Below, piece after piece: positions 17,512 through 25,743 of a stretch of DNA of 49,786 nt. This stretch comes from DAOMOP01 sp035444405 (GTDB lineage Bacteria > Pseudomonadota > Gammaproteobacteria > Burkholderiales > Rhodocyclaceae): positions 1 through 49,786 of the forward strand of contig DAOMOP010000008.1 of the NCBI GenBank assembly GCA_035444405.1. Direction: 5' to 3'. The notes beneath the pieces were generated by a model. It had not been told where the DNA came from. It saw only the letters and a list, made by a program, of their open reading frames with translations, and did not search any database. The stretch's first letter is position 1; every line of letters begins with the position of its first letter. The translations under genes were made by a program, and so were the position numbers.

Positions 17512-17960
17512 GACACCCTGCACTGAAGTGGGCGATGGCGCTCGCCTGGCTGCCCGGCCTCGCGCTGGCGGCGCCGCAAGTCATCGAGCTCAACCAGGTC
17601 CCGTGCCAGTTCCTCGAGAGCGAGAACGGCCGCGATCACGGCTTCGACAGCACGGCCGCGGCCGACTGCATCGCGATCAACGAGCGCACCGGCGACGAGC
17701 GGCTCGCACAGGCGAAAGTGCTGCGGCTCGAGCCCGGCACCTACATCTTCCGCGTCACCAACCGCAACGTGCCTTACGAGCTCGGCTTCTGGCTGCGCGG
17801 TGACGGCCTGCTCGCGCGCACGACGCTGCCCAGCGTATCGGGCGGCGGACTCACGACCGGCACGACGCAGGACTACGAGATCGAACTGAAGCCGGGCAAC
17901 TACGTGTACTCGTGCCCACTCAACCCGACCCTCGACTACAAGCTCGTGGTGGCCGAATGA
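17508..17960 (+). CDS. Secreted cupredoxin-fold protein
   Basis: A 150-aa protein with a signal peptide (about 1-22, ending ALA-AP). The C-terminal half has a cupredoxin-like strand pattern: GTYIFRVTNRNVPYELGFWL, then IELKPGNYVYSCPLNPTLDY. The Cys sits where a type-1 copper ligand would be, but the usual following His/Met ligands are not seen, so copper binding is doubtful. It is translationally coupled to the patatin upstream and the glutathione reductase downstream (ATGA overlaps on both sides), which suggests a redox role at the envelope. No specific function is recognised. Confidence 0.7.
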   Translation: MRHPALKWAMALAWLPGLALAAPQVIELNQVPCQFLESENGRDHGFDSTAAADCIAINERTGDERLAQAKVLRLEPGTYIFRVTNRNVPYELGFWLRGDGLLARTTLPSVSGGGLTTGTTQDYEIELKPGNYVYSCPLNPTLDYKLVVAE

Positions 17961-19366
17961 GTCTGCCCGCCCCGCACTACGACCTGTTCGTGATCGGCGC
18001 CGGCTCCGGCGGCGTGCGGGCCGCGCGTGTGGCGGCCGGCTATGGCGCGCGCGTGGCGATCGCCGAGGCGCACCGCTTCGGCGGCACCTGCGTGGTGCGC
18101 GGCTGCGTGCCGAAGAAGCTGCTCGCCTACGCGGCGCACTACCGCGAGGATTTCGCCGATGCCGCCGGCTTCGGGTGGACGGCCGGCGAGCCGCGCTTTT
18201 CGTGGCCACAGCTGATCGCCAACAAGAATCGCGAGATCGCGCGGCTGAGCGGCATTTATCGCGAGCTGCTCGATCGCAGCGGCGTGGCCATGTACGAGGG
18301 TGCCGCGACGCTGGTCGACCGGCACACCGTGGCGATCGGTGGCACGCATGTGTCGGCCGAGCACATCCTGGTCGCCAGCGGCAGCCGCCCGTTCATGCCC
18401 GATCTGCCCGGCGTCGAGCACGCGATCACGTCGAACGAGGCATTCGAGCTGCCCGAGCTGCCGCCTCGCGTCCTGGTGGTCGGCGGCGGCTACATCGCGG
18501 TCGAATTCGCCGGCATCTTCAACGGGCTCGGCGCGAACGTCGTGCTGGCCTACCGTGGCGAGCACATCCTGCGCGGCTTCGACGACGACGTGCGCACGCA
18601 TCTGAGCGCCGAGATGCGCAAGAAGGGCGTCGACGTTCGCGTGCGCAGCGACGTGTCGCGCATCGAGCGGCGCGCCGACGGGGCCCTCGAAGTGCGCTGG
18701 CGTGAGCCTCGCGGCACCGTCCTGGTCGTCGACGCGGTGCTGTACGCGACCGGCCGGGTGCCGAACACCGCCGGCCTCGGACTCGAAGCACTCGGCGTCG
18801 CGCTCGGCGCGCAAGGCGGCCTCGTCACCGACGCGCGCTGCCGCAGCAGCGCGCCCGGCGTGTACGCGATCGGTGACGTCACCAACCGCATCGCGCTGAC
18901 GCCGGTCGCGATCCGCGAAGGCCAGGCCGTCGCGACCACGCTGTTCGGCGGCGCCGACACACCGATCGACCACGACTACGTCCCTTCGGCGGTGTTCAGC
19001 CAGCCGCCGGTCGGCAGCGTCGGCCTCTCCGAAGCGGCGGCGCTCGCGCGCTTCGGTCACATCGACGTCTATCGTTCGAGCTTCCGGCCGCTGCGCCACG
19101 CGCTCACCGGCCGCGACGAGCGCACCCTGGTCAAGCTCGTCGTCGATGCGGCGACCGAGCGCGTCGTCGGCGCCCACATGGTCGGCGCCGATGCGCCGGA
19201 GATCGTCCAGGGACTGGCCATCGCGGTGAAGATGGGCGCGACGAAACGAGACTTCGACGCGACCACCGGCATCCACCCGACCGCGGCCGAGGAGTTCGTC
19301 ACGTTGCGGGAAAAGGTGACTCGACGCGTGTCGATCGCGAACGCAGCGGACGCGATCGACCCTTGA
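17957..19366 (+). CDS. gor: Glutathione-disulfide reductase
   Basis: A 469-aa flavoprotein disulfide reductase. It has FAD-binding VIGAGSGGVRAARVAA, redox-active C45 and C50 in GGTCVVRGCVPKK (the wording typical of glutathione reductase rather than lipoamide or mercuric reductase), an NAD(P) site VVGGGYIAVEFAGI, second FAD motif GVYAIGDV, and the catalytic His-Glu end GIHPTAAEE. It should reduce GSSG with NADPH in the cytoplasm. Translation is coupled to the cupredoxin-fold gene. Confidence 0.93.
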   Translation: MSLPAPHYDLFVIGAGSGGVRAARVAAGYGARVAIAEAHRFGGTCVVRGCVPKKLLAYAAHYREDFADAAGFGWTAGEPRFSWPQLIANKNREIARLSGIYRELLDRSGVAMYEGAATLVDRHTVAIGGTHVSAEHILVASGSRPFMPDLPGVEHAITSNEAFELPELPPRVLVVGGGYIAVEFAGIFNGLGANVVLAYRGEHILRGFDDDVRTHLSAEMRKKGVDVRVRSDVSRIERRADGALEVRWREPRGTVLVVDAVLYATGRVPNTAGLGLEALGVALGAQGGLVTDARCRSSAPGVYAIGDVTNRIALTPVAIREGQAVATTLFGGADTPIDHDYVPSAVFSQPPVGSVGLSEAAALARFGHIDVYRSSFRPLRHALTGRDERTLVKLVVDAATERVVGAHMVGADAPEIVQGLAIAVKMGATKRDFDATTGIHPTAAEEFVTLREKVTRRVSIANAADAIDP

Positions 19367-19629
19367 CACGGACCTCGCTGCAGTGCGCGGCATGTCGCCT
19401 GGCATGCTGCCGAATCCCGAGGCCGCCCGTGCCCGGATTTGCGGCAGGGCACGCATCCTCCGCCGGCATGCACGCGGCGGCCACGGCCGCCGCAGCCCCG
19501 CACCGGCCGCGCGCACGCGTGGCCGGCACAGCGCCCGGGCCCCGCGCTTGTAAGGGCCGAACCGCGGCAAGCGACAAAGCGATGAGAGCTCGCCGATCGC
19601 AGGCGCGCCCGCCACCAGGAGAGACGATC

Positions 19630-20001
19630 ATGAAAACCGCACCGAGATCCGCCCTCGCGCTCGCCATCTGCGCTGCCATGTTGTCGGCGGCGCCCGTGGG
19701 CGCCCAGTCCTATTCCGCCGAATGGCTGCATCGCCAGTTCACGGCCGACCACCGCGCGCCGCTGGCGTTGCGTTCGGCCCCGCCGCGCAGCGCGGCGGCA
19801 AGCGCACCCTCCGCGTCCGACGTGTCGGGCCACGCGTTCGCGGCCAGCTGGCTCGAGCGCCAGCTTGCCGGCAAACCGGCGCATCCGGTCGCACTCGAGG
19901 GGGTGGCGGGACGCGCGGGCCCGGCAAGCGCCGACGATCCGGACGGCCCGCTGCACGAGCGCTGGCTCAAACGGCAGTTCTCCACCGACCATCGTGGCTG
20001 A
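19630..20001 (+). CDS. Small secreted protein with triple WLxRQ repeat
   Basis: A 123-aa protein with a signal peptide (cleavage near VGAQ-S). The mature part is three copies of a short motif: AEWLHRQFTADHRAP, ASWLERQLAGKPAHP and ERWLKRQFSTDHRG, joined by Ala/Pro/Ser-rich linkers. The spacing between copies is about 45 residues. GAGAC precedes the ATG. No known family is recognised. It sits between glutathione reductase and a YiiX-type cysteine hydrolase. Repeats of this kind suggest a short linear binding or processing motif. Confidence 0.75.
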   Translation: MKTAPRSALALAICAAMLSAAPVGAQSYSAEWLHRQFTADHRAPLALRSAPPRSAAASAPSASDVSGHAFAASWLERQLAGKPAHPVALEGVAGRAGPASADDPDGPLHERWLKRQFSTDHRG

Positions 20002-20121
20002 TCCGGCCGGTGCCGACGGGCATCGGCACGGCAGCGGATCGCCGGGTGGCATCGCGCCCGGGGCGCCCGGTGACGGCGGCCGCGCACGACCGGGCGTTTC
20101 ACGACGGCACGGGAGGAGACG

Positions 20122-20907
20122 ATGGGCATGCTCCTCGACCACCTCGGACACTGGCTGGGCCGCAGGCTGGCGCGGCCGGTCCACGTGCACGGCGCATCGC
20201 TCGGCACTTCGGCGTACGAGCTGCGCGCCTGCCTGCAGCCGGCCGACGTGCTGCTGGTCGAAGGGCATTCGCGCATCAGCGCGGCGATCAAGTATCTGAC
20301 GCAGTCGACCTGGTCTCACGCCGCGCTATACGTCGGCGATGCGCTGCGGCTGCGTGGGGCGCCGTCCGGGCACTGCTTCGTCGAGGCGGACATCGTCGAC
20401 GGGGTGCGCAGCGTCGGCTTCGACGAGTTCGCCGGCATGCATACGCGCATCTGCCGGCCCGAAGCCTTGACCGAACCCGACCGCGTGCGGGTGATCGAAT
20501 ACGTCGTCGAGCGCATCGGCCATCGCTACGACCTTCGCAACGTCTTCGACCTGGCCCGCTATCTGCTCCCGACGCCGCCGGTGCCCGAACGCTTCCGGCG
20601 CCGCATGCTGGCACTGGGCAGCGGCGATCCGACCCGGGCGATCTGCTCGACGCTGATCGCCCAGGCCTTCCAGTCGGTCCGCTACCCGATCCTGCCCGAG
20701 ATCGCGTTCCGCGAACGTCGCGACGCTGCCTGTCCCGACTGCATCGAGGAGATCCTGCGCATCCGCCACCACAGCCTGTTCGCGCCGCGCGATTTCGACG
20801 TATCGCCGTACTTTCGCATCATCAAGCCGGCCTTGGAGCTCGGATTCGACTACACACGGCTCAAGTGGGCCGACACGCCGGTCGACGCGCCGCCGGCCAC
20901 GGCGTAA
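20122..20907 (+). CDS. YiiX/YebB-like NlpC/P60-superfamily cysteine hydrolase
   Basis: 261 aa. It has the permuted papain-like arrangement of YiiX-type proteins: H66 in STWSHAALYVG, an acidic residue in CFVEADIVDG, and the nucleophile C175 in AICSTLIAQAF after the histidine. There is no signal peptide, so it is probably cytoplasmic or on the membrane's inner face. Relatives cleave amide or lipid-linked bonds; the substrate is unknown. GGAGGAGACG precedes the ATG. The neighbouring repeat protein is a possible, untested partner. Confidence 0.82.
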   Translation: MGMLLDHLGHWLGRRLARPVHVHGASLGTSAYELRACLQPADVLLVEGHSRISAAIKYLTQSTWSHAALYVGDALRLRGAPSGHCFVEADIVDGVRSVGFDEFAGMHTRICRPEALTEPDRVRVIEYVVERIGHRYDLRNVFDLARYLLPTPPVPERFRRRMLALGSGDPTRAICSTLIAQAFQSVRYPILPEIAFRERRDAACPDCIEEILRIRHHSLFAPRDFDVSPYFRIIKPALELGFDYTRLKWADTPVDAPPATA

Positions 20908-20974
20908 GGCTACGTCCGGCCAGCCGACCAATGTCCAGGGGCAACCGATTGCGCGTTCGCACTGGAAGATCGTC

Positions 20975-21181
20975 ATGGACAAGGTTCAGGATTTCGTCGG
21001 TCGCATGGTCCGCCTGCGCGCTGCGCATTTCCGCACACTGCTCGCAAGGCTGTGCGCGCGCGGGCTGTCCCTCGACAACCGCTTTCTGTGCACCACGATC
21101 AACCGCAAGACCGGCAAGCTCGTGTGCTACGGGGGCGATCTGTGTCTACTGCTGTCGCCCGAACAGATCGAACTCGTGTAG
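20975..21181 (+). CDS. Small conserved-looking protein, 68 aa
   Basis: The first half is basic and amphipathic (VGRMVRLRAAHFRTLLARL). The second half reads as a compact beta unit (TTINRKTGKLVCYGGDLCLLL). GGAAGATC precedes the ATG and codon use matches the neighbours. No family is recognised. It follows the YiiX-type gene by 67 bp and is followed by a hairpin, so it may end that transcription unit. Confidence 0.6.
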   Translation: MDKVQDFVGRMVRLRAAHFRTLLARLCARGLSLDNRFLCTTINRKTGKLVCYGGDLCLLLSPEQIELV

Positions 21182-21200
21182 CACACGAGCGCACACAGCC

Positions 21201-21226
21201 CGCCCGCAGTGACGTCGCGGCGGGCG
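21201..21226 (+). terminator. GC-rich hairpin after the 68-aa gene
   Basis: CGCCCGC (21201-21207) pairs with GCGGGCG (21220-21226) around a 12-nt loop, 20 bp after the stop codon. No U-tract is visible; it is an operon-end hairpin candidate. Confidence 0.4.
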
Positions 21227-21288
21227 AATCACGGGCAATCGGCCGACTGGCCGGCCCGCCACGGACCCGAACATGGAGAAATGGCACC

Positions 21289-21777
21289 ATGAACATCGGC
21301 TTTCCCGCACCTTCCCATGTCAGACGCGGCGCAATGGCGCTGTGTCTCGGGGTCGCCGCACTGAGCTTCGCGACTGCGGCCGCGCAGCCCGTCGAGACGC
21401 GCTCGATGGCCACCACGCACGGCTTTGCCCAGCTGCTCGAACGACTCGAGGGCGCGGTCGCGGCCAATGGCATGGCGGTGGTCGCGGCGGCGAGCGCAAG
21501 CCGCGGGGCGGCAGCGCGCGGCATCACCATTCCGGGCAATGCCGTCGTTATGGTGTTTCGCAACGACTACGCGGTACGCATGCTCGAGGCGAGCGTGCCG
21601 GCCGGGATCGAGGCGCCGTTGCGCTTCTATGTCACCGAGAACGCCGACGGCACCGCCACGCTGTCGTGGCGCGCGCCCAGCAGCGTCTTTGCGCCCTACG
21701 GCAGCGCCGCGCTCGATGCGATGGCCGCCGAACTCGATGCGATCTTCGAAACCATTGCCGATGACGCCGCGCGCTGA
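21289..21777 (+). CDS. Secreted DUF302-domain protein
   Basis: 162 aa with a signal peptide (about 1-32, AATAAAQP). The mature part matches the DUF302 layout: an opening helix (FAQLLERLEGAVAANGMAVV), then IPGNAVVMVFRNDYAVRMLEA, then LRFYVTENADGTATLSW, where the PxxVMVFGNP-like strand is the family mark. The biochemical role of DUF302 is unknown; members often occur beside sulfur or metal transport genes. It overlaps the following YeeE/YedE gene by 17 bp, so the two are probably co-translated. Confidence 0.82.
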   Translation: MNIGFPAPSHVRRGAMALCLGVAALSFATAAAQPVETRSMATTHGFAQLLERLEGAVAANGMAVVAAASASRGAAARGITIPGNAVVMVFRNDYAVRMLEASVPAGIEAPLRFYVTENADGTATLSWRAPSSVFAPYGSAALDAMAAELDAIFETIADDAAR

Positions 21778-22942
21778 GCGCGGCGCCGGCCTGCCCCGCC
21801 CCGCCGCCCCGACCGTTGCCGCTGCGCGGCTCGGCTGGCTCGCGCTCACGGCCGTGGTCGGCCTCGCGGTCTTCACGGCCGCGGGCGGCCGGCACATTGC
21901 GCTGTTCGGCATCAGCCTGGCCCTCGGCGCGGTGCTGTTGCTGACCGGCTTCGGTTTCACGGCCAGCCTGCGGCGTTTCGTCCTCGGCCGCGATCCGCTG
22001 GCGCTGCGCGCGCCGCTCGCGCTGATCGGCCTCACCACGCTGGCGCTCGCGCCGGCGCTGGCCACCGGCGAGGCGTTCGGGCAGGCGCTCGGTCCCGCGG
22101 CGGCGCCGCTCGGCCTGCAGGTCGCGGTCGGGGCGCTGCTGTTCGGCATCGGCATGCAGCTCGCCGGCGGCTGCGGCTCGGGCACGCTGTCCGCGCTGGG
22201 CGGCGGCAACGGCCGCATGCTGGTCGTGATCGCGCTGTTCTGCGTCGGCGCCTTCGTCGCCAGCCTGCACATGGGCTGGTGGGCACGCCTGCCCGGCACT
22301 GCCCCGATCGTGCTCGGCGACGCGCTCGGCTGGGGCCGGGCCGCCGCGCTGCAGGTCGCCGCGGTGGCGGCGGCGTGGTGGGCGCTCGGACGCTGGGCAC
22401 ACCGCGCCGGCAACGCCGCGACGGCCTCGCCGCGCGGCCAGGCGCCGTGGCCGATGGGGGTGGCGGTGGTCGCGCTGGCGCTGCTCAACCTCGCGACATT
22501 GCTGCTCGCCGGCCACCCGTGGACGATCACCTGGGCCTATGCGCTGTGGGGCGCCAAGGCCGCCGTGCTGCTGGGCTGGGACCCGGCCACCGCGGCCTTC
22601 TGGCAGGCGCCGTTCCAGTCCGCGGCGCTCGCGGCCGGCGTGCTCGAGGACATCACCTCGGTGATGGACATCGGCCTCGTCCTCGGGGCCGCCGGCGCCG
22701 CCCTGGCCGCCGGGCGCGGGCACGTGCGCTTCGACCGGCGCGCCGGCGCGCTGGTCGCGGCGGTGCTGGGCGGGCTGCTGATGGGCTATGGGGCGCGCAT
22801 CGGCTTCGGCTGCACGATCGGCGCCCTGCTGTCGGGCACCGCCTCGACGAGCCTGCACGGCTGGCTGTGGTTCGCGGCCGTGCTGCCGGGGACTTGGCTC
22901 GGTGCCCGCTTGCGGCCGTACTTCGGACTGTCGGCCGATTGA
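21761..22942 (+). CDS. YeeE/YedE-family sulfur-compound transporter
   Basis: A 393-aa membrane protein with about 9-10 helices. It carries the two family signatures MQLAGGCGSGTLSALGGG and GYGARIGFGCTIGALLSG, whose Cys residues carry thiosulfate through the pore in characterised TsuA. It is expected to import thiosulfate or another reduced sulfur species. Context (DUF302 upstream; ArsR-rhodanese and DsrE downstream) supports a sulfur role. Confidence 0.9.
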   Translation: MTPRAERGAGLPRPAAPTVAAARLGWLALTAVVGLAVFTAAGGRHIALFGISLALGAVLLLTGFGFTASLRRFVLGRDPLALRAPLALIGLTTLALAPALATGEAFGQALGPAAAPLGLQVAVGALLFGIGMQLAGGCGSGTLSALGGGNGRMLVVIALFCVGAFVASLHMGWWARLPGTAPIVLGDALGWGRAAALQVAAVAAAWWALGRWAHRAGNAATASPRGQAPWPMGVAVVALALLNLATLLLAGHPWTITWAYALWGAKAAVLLGWDPATAAFWQAPFQSAALAAGVLEDITSVMDIGLVLGAAGAALAAGRGHVRFDRRAGALVAAVLGGLLMGYGARIGFGCTIGALLSGTASTSLHGWLWFAAVLPGTWLGARLRPYFGLSAD

Positions 22943-22990
22943 TCCCGCCGGCCAGCGGTTCGTGCGCAGCCCGCACGCCCCTCTTGTCCT

Positions 22991-23014
22991 ACATTCTAAT
23001 ATTCGTTAGAGTGT
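22991..23014 (+). promoter_or_regulatory. Predicted operator of the ArsR-rhodanese regulator
   Basis: ACATTCTAA and TTAGAGTGT (8 of 9 complementary, 6-nt spacer) form an AT-rich inverted repeat ending 4 bp before the ATG at 23019. ArsR repressors bind such ATTC/TTAG-type dyads. TAATAT (22997-23002) inside it could be the -10 element, implying an almost leaderless transcript. Confidence 0.6.
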
Positions 23015-23018
23015 GCGC

Positions 23019-23690
23019 ATGAATGCCCGACTCTCCAGGGACCTGCTCTACGAGCAGGTCGCACGCATCGGCAAGGCGGTCTCGAGCCCCAAGCGGCTGG
23101 AGCTGCTCGAACTGCTCGCGCAGGGCGAAAAAACCGTCGAGGCGCTGGCCGCCGAGCTGTCGATCGACATCAAGCTCACCAGCGCCCACCTGAAGGCCTT
23201 GCGCGACGCGCGCCTGGTCACGTCGCAGCGCGACGGCAAGTTCATGATCTATCGGCTCAGCGGCCACGACGTCGCGCCGCTTTGCGTGATGCTGCGCGAG
23301 GTGGCCGAAGCGCATCTGGTCGAGCTGCGCGTGGCGCTGAACCAGATGGTGGCCAACCCCGCCCGGCTCGCCAGCATCGGGCGCGAGGCGCTGCTGGCGC
23401 AGGCGCGCCGCGGCGACGTGGTCGTCATCGACGTGCGACCGCAGGCCGAGTACGACGCGGCGCACCTGCCTTTCGCACGCTCGATGCCGCTCGAGGAGAT
23501 CGAACGCCGGCTCGCCGAATTGCCGCGCGACAAGGAGATCGTCGCCTATTGCCGCGGTCCGTTCTGCCTGCTCTCCGACGAGGCCGTGGCCTTGCTCGGG
23601 GCGCGCGGCTACCGGGTCACGAAGATCGCCGATGGCGTCAGCGAATGGCAGGCGGCGGGGCTGCCGCTCGAGACGTCCGACGCCGCTTGA
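23019..23690 (+). CDS. ArsR-family regulator fused to a rhodanese domain
   Basis: 223 aa. Residues 1-100 form an ArsR winged helix (SSPKRLELLELLAQGEKTVEAL, then TSAHLKALRDARLV). Residues 120-220 are a rhodanese domain (VVVIDVRPQAEYDAAHLPFA) with active-site C178 and a second Cys at 183 in YCRGPFC. No metal-binding Cys pair is seen in the ArsR part. Such fusions are thought to sense persulfide or sulfane sulfur through the rhodanese Cys. It leads a + strand group with dsrE and an MFS gene, and a dyad overlaps its promoter. Confidence 0.92.
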   Translation: MNARLSRDLLYEQVARIGKAVSSPKRLELLELLAQGEKTVEALAAELSIDIKLTSAHLKALRDARLVTSQRDGKFMIYRLSGHDVAPLCVMLREVAEAHLVELRVALNQMVANPARLASIGREALLAQARRGDVVVIDVRPQAEYDAAHLPFARSMPLEEIERRLAELPRDKEIVAYCRGPFCLLSDEAVALLGARGYRVTKIADGVSEWQAAGLPLETSDAA

Positions 23691-23761
23691 CCCGGACGCG
23701 GCCCGGGAAACCACCTCACCCCATATCGACGCGACGCCACGCTGAACGGGAGGAAGACGAC

Positions 23762-24107
23762 ATGGCGAGCACGCTTTTCATCATCAACGACGCGCCCTAC
23801 GGCAGCGAGCGGGCCTACAACGCGTTGCGGCTGGCCGGCGCGCTGGCGGGCAAGGACGAGCAGCACGTGCGCGTGTTCCTGATGGCCGACGCGGTGGCCT
23901 GCGCCAAGGCCGGCCAGAAGGTGCCCGAAGGCTATTACAACCTCCAGCTCATGCTCGGCAAGGTGTTGCGCCGCGGCGAGGTCGCGCTGTGCGGCACCTG
24001 CATGGATGCGCGCGGCCTGGCCGAGGGCGACATGATCGACCCGCCGCTCGACGCTGGCCGAGCTGGCCGACTGGACCGCCGCGGCGGACAAGGTGCTGGT
24101 GTTCTGA
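23762..24107 (+). CDS. DsrE/YchN-type sulfur-relay protein (one-base frameshift)
   Basis: The ATG at 23762 (after GGGAGGAAGACGAC) opens MASTLFIINDAPYGSERAYN, then RVFLMADAVACAKAG and LCGTCMDARGLAEGD, all typical of small DsrE-family proteins, with Cys at the usual active loop. After GDMID the frame is lost. The +1 frame from 24051 gives TLAELADWTAAADKVLVF and a stop at 24107, the normal family ending. Removing one base from CCCGCCGCTC (24041-24047) restores about 114 aa. The product probably carries persulfide sulfur. Sequencing error is the simplest explanation. Confidence 0.85.
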
Positions 24108-24123
24108 GAACGGAGGAAGTCCC

Positions 24124-25311
24124 GTGTTTCCCGGCAGTCGCAACGTCGTTCTCCTGGCCGCGAGCCAGGCCATGATGCTCTCGGCCATCGTCATGTCGAT
24201 GGCGCTGGCGGCCGTGCTCGGCAGCGCGCTCGCGCCGAGCCGCAGCCTCGCCACGCTGCCGGTCGCCGTGATAGTGGTCGGCACCGCCCTCGCCTCGCTG
24301 CCGGCCGCCGCGCTGATGCGCCGCTTCGGGCGGCGCGCCGGCTTTCTGATCGGCGCGATGCTGGGGGTGTCCGGCAGCGCCGTGGCCGCGCTGGGCCTGC
24401 AGCAGCAGTCGTTCGCGCTGTTCGTCGCCGGCCATCTGCTGCTCGGCACTTATCAGGGCTTCGCGAGCTACTACCGCTTCGCCGCAGCCGAGGCGGTCGG
24501 CCCCGCGCATACGAGCAAGGCCATCTCGTGGGTCGTCGCCGGCGGCATCGTCGCCGCCTTTCTCGGGCCGCAGCTCGGGCAGTGGGGGCGCGACTGGTGG
24601 CTCGCCGGCGGTCCGTACGTCGGCTCCTACGTCGCGCAGGCGGGCCTCGCCGTGGTCGCGCTGATGCTGTTGTCCCGGGTCCGGCTGAAGCCGGTCGCCG
24701 CCGCCGCGACCGGCGAGGCGCGGCCGCTGCACGCGATCGTCGCGCAACCGGCGCTGCGCGCCTCGGTGTTCGGGGCGGCCATCGGCTACGCGGTGATGAT
24801 CATGGTGATGACCGCGACGCCGCTGGCGATGCTCGGCTGCGGCCTCGACGCGAACAGCGTCACGCCGGTGATCCAGTGGCACGTGGTGGGCATGTTCGCG
24901 CCGTCGTTCTTTGCCGGCCCGCTGGTCAAGCGCTACGGCGCACCGCGCATCATGCAGAGCGGTTTCGTGCTGTTGCTCGGCCACGTCGCGATCACGCTGC
25001 TCGGGGTCGAGTTCCTGCACTTCCTGTCGGCGCTGATCCTGCTCGGCGTGGGGTGGAATTTCGCCTTCATCGGCGGCACCGCGCTGCTCACCCAGACCTA
25101 CCGGCCGTCCGAGCAGCTGAAGGTGCAGGCGATCAACGAGTTCTCGATCTTCGGCCTCGTCGCCGTGGCGACGCTGTCGGCGGGCTGGCTCTACGACCGC
25201 TTCGGCTGGCTCACCCTCAACCTCGCCGTCGTGCCCCTGCTGATTGCGGCGCTGGTGGCCGCAGTCGGCATCGAGCGCCGCTTGCGGCCGGCGGCCGCAC
25301 CGGCGGCCTGA
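24124..25311 (+). CDS. MFS transporter
   Basis: A 395-aa protein with 12 predicted helices. The A-motif-like loop reads AALMRRFGRRAGFL. Segments such as LLGTYQGFASYYRFAAAEAV and GVGWNFAFIGGTALLTQTY resemble a group of MFS exporters found near sulfur and metal genes. The start is taken as GTG at 24124, after CGGAGGAAGTCCC. It follows dsrE by 16 bp and is probably co-transcribed with the ArsR-rhodanese regulator, so export of a sulfur compound is a reasonable guess. Confidence 0.88.
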   Translation: MFPGSRNVVLLAASQAMMLSAIVMSMALAAVLGSALAPSRSLATLPVAVIVVGTALASLPAAALMRRFGRRAGFLIGAMLGVSGSAVAALGLQQQSFALFVAGHLLLGTYQGFASYYRFAAAEAVGPAHTSKAISWVVAGGIVAAFLGPQLGQWGRDWWLAGGPYVGSYVAQAGLAVVALMLLSRVRLKPVAAAATGEARPLHAIVAQPALRASVFGAAIGYAVMIMVMTATPLAMLGCGLDANSVTPVIQWHVVGMFAPSFFAGPLVKRYGAPRIMQSGFVLLLGHVAITLLGVEFLHFLSALILLGVGWNFAFIGGTALLTQTYRPSEQLKVQAINEFSIFGLVAVATLSAGWLYDRFGWLTLNLAVVPLLIAALVAAVGIERRLRPAAAPAA

Positions 25312-25428
25312 GGGCCGCCTTCGTCCAGGCATTGTTCAGAAACGAGGATCGTGCATAGGGCCGGCAGCGCCTCCACATTGGAACGGCATACGGCAGCCGT
25401 CGTCGCGCCGGGACTCGCGACGGCCGCG

Positions 25429-25734
25429 TCACTGCCCTTCGAACAGCTCGCCGAACAATTCCCTGACCTTGCCCTTGGCCTCGGCCAGCGCGATTCGCCC
25501 CTGCCCGGTGATCTCATAGACGCGACGGTCGCGACCGCCCGTGCGCTCGTGATGCGAGCGCAGGTAGCCCTTCTTCTCCAGCCCGTGCAGCATCGGGTAG
25601 AGCGTGCCGGCGCTGATCGCGTAGCCGTGGCGGCGCAACTCGGCGATGATGCCGAGGCCGAACACGGGCGCTTCGGCCGCGTGATGCAGGATGTGCAGCC
25701 GGATCAGGCCGGCATAAAGATCCTTGTCCGTCAT
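25429..25734 (-). CDS. PadR-family transcriptional regulator
   Basis: A 101-aa winged-helix protein with clear PadR motifs: HHAAEAPVFGLGIIAELRRH, SAGTLYPMLHGLEKKGYL and RRVYEITGQGR. It lies 9 bp downstream of chrA on the same strand with a GAGGTG ribosome site. It is likely the repressor of the chrA operon, and the palindrome at 26990-27017 is its candidate operator. PadR control of ChrA is known in other bacteria only by gene neighbourhood as far as can be said here. Confidence 0.92.
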   Translation of the reverse strand: MTDKDLYAGLIRLHILHHAAEAPVFGLGIIAELRRHGYAISAGTLYPMLHGLEKKGYLRSHHERTGGRDRRVYEITGQGRIALAEAKGKVRELFGELFEGQ

Positions 25735-25743
25735 CGCCGCACC

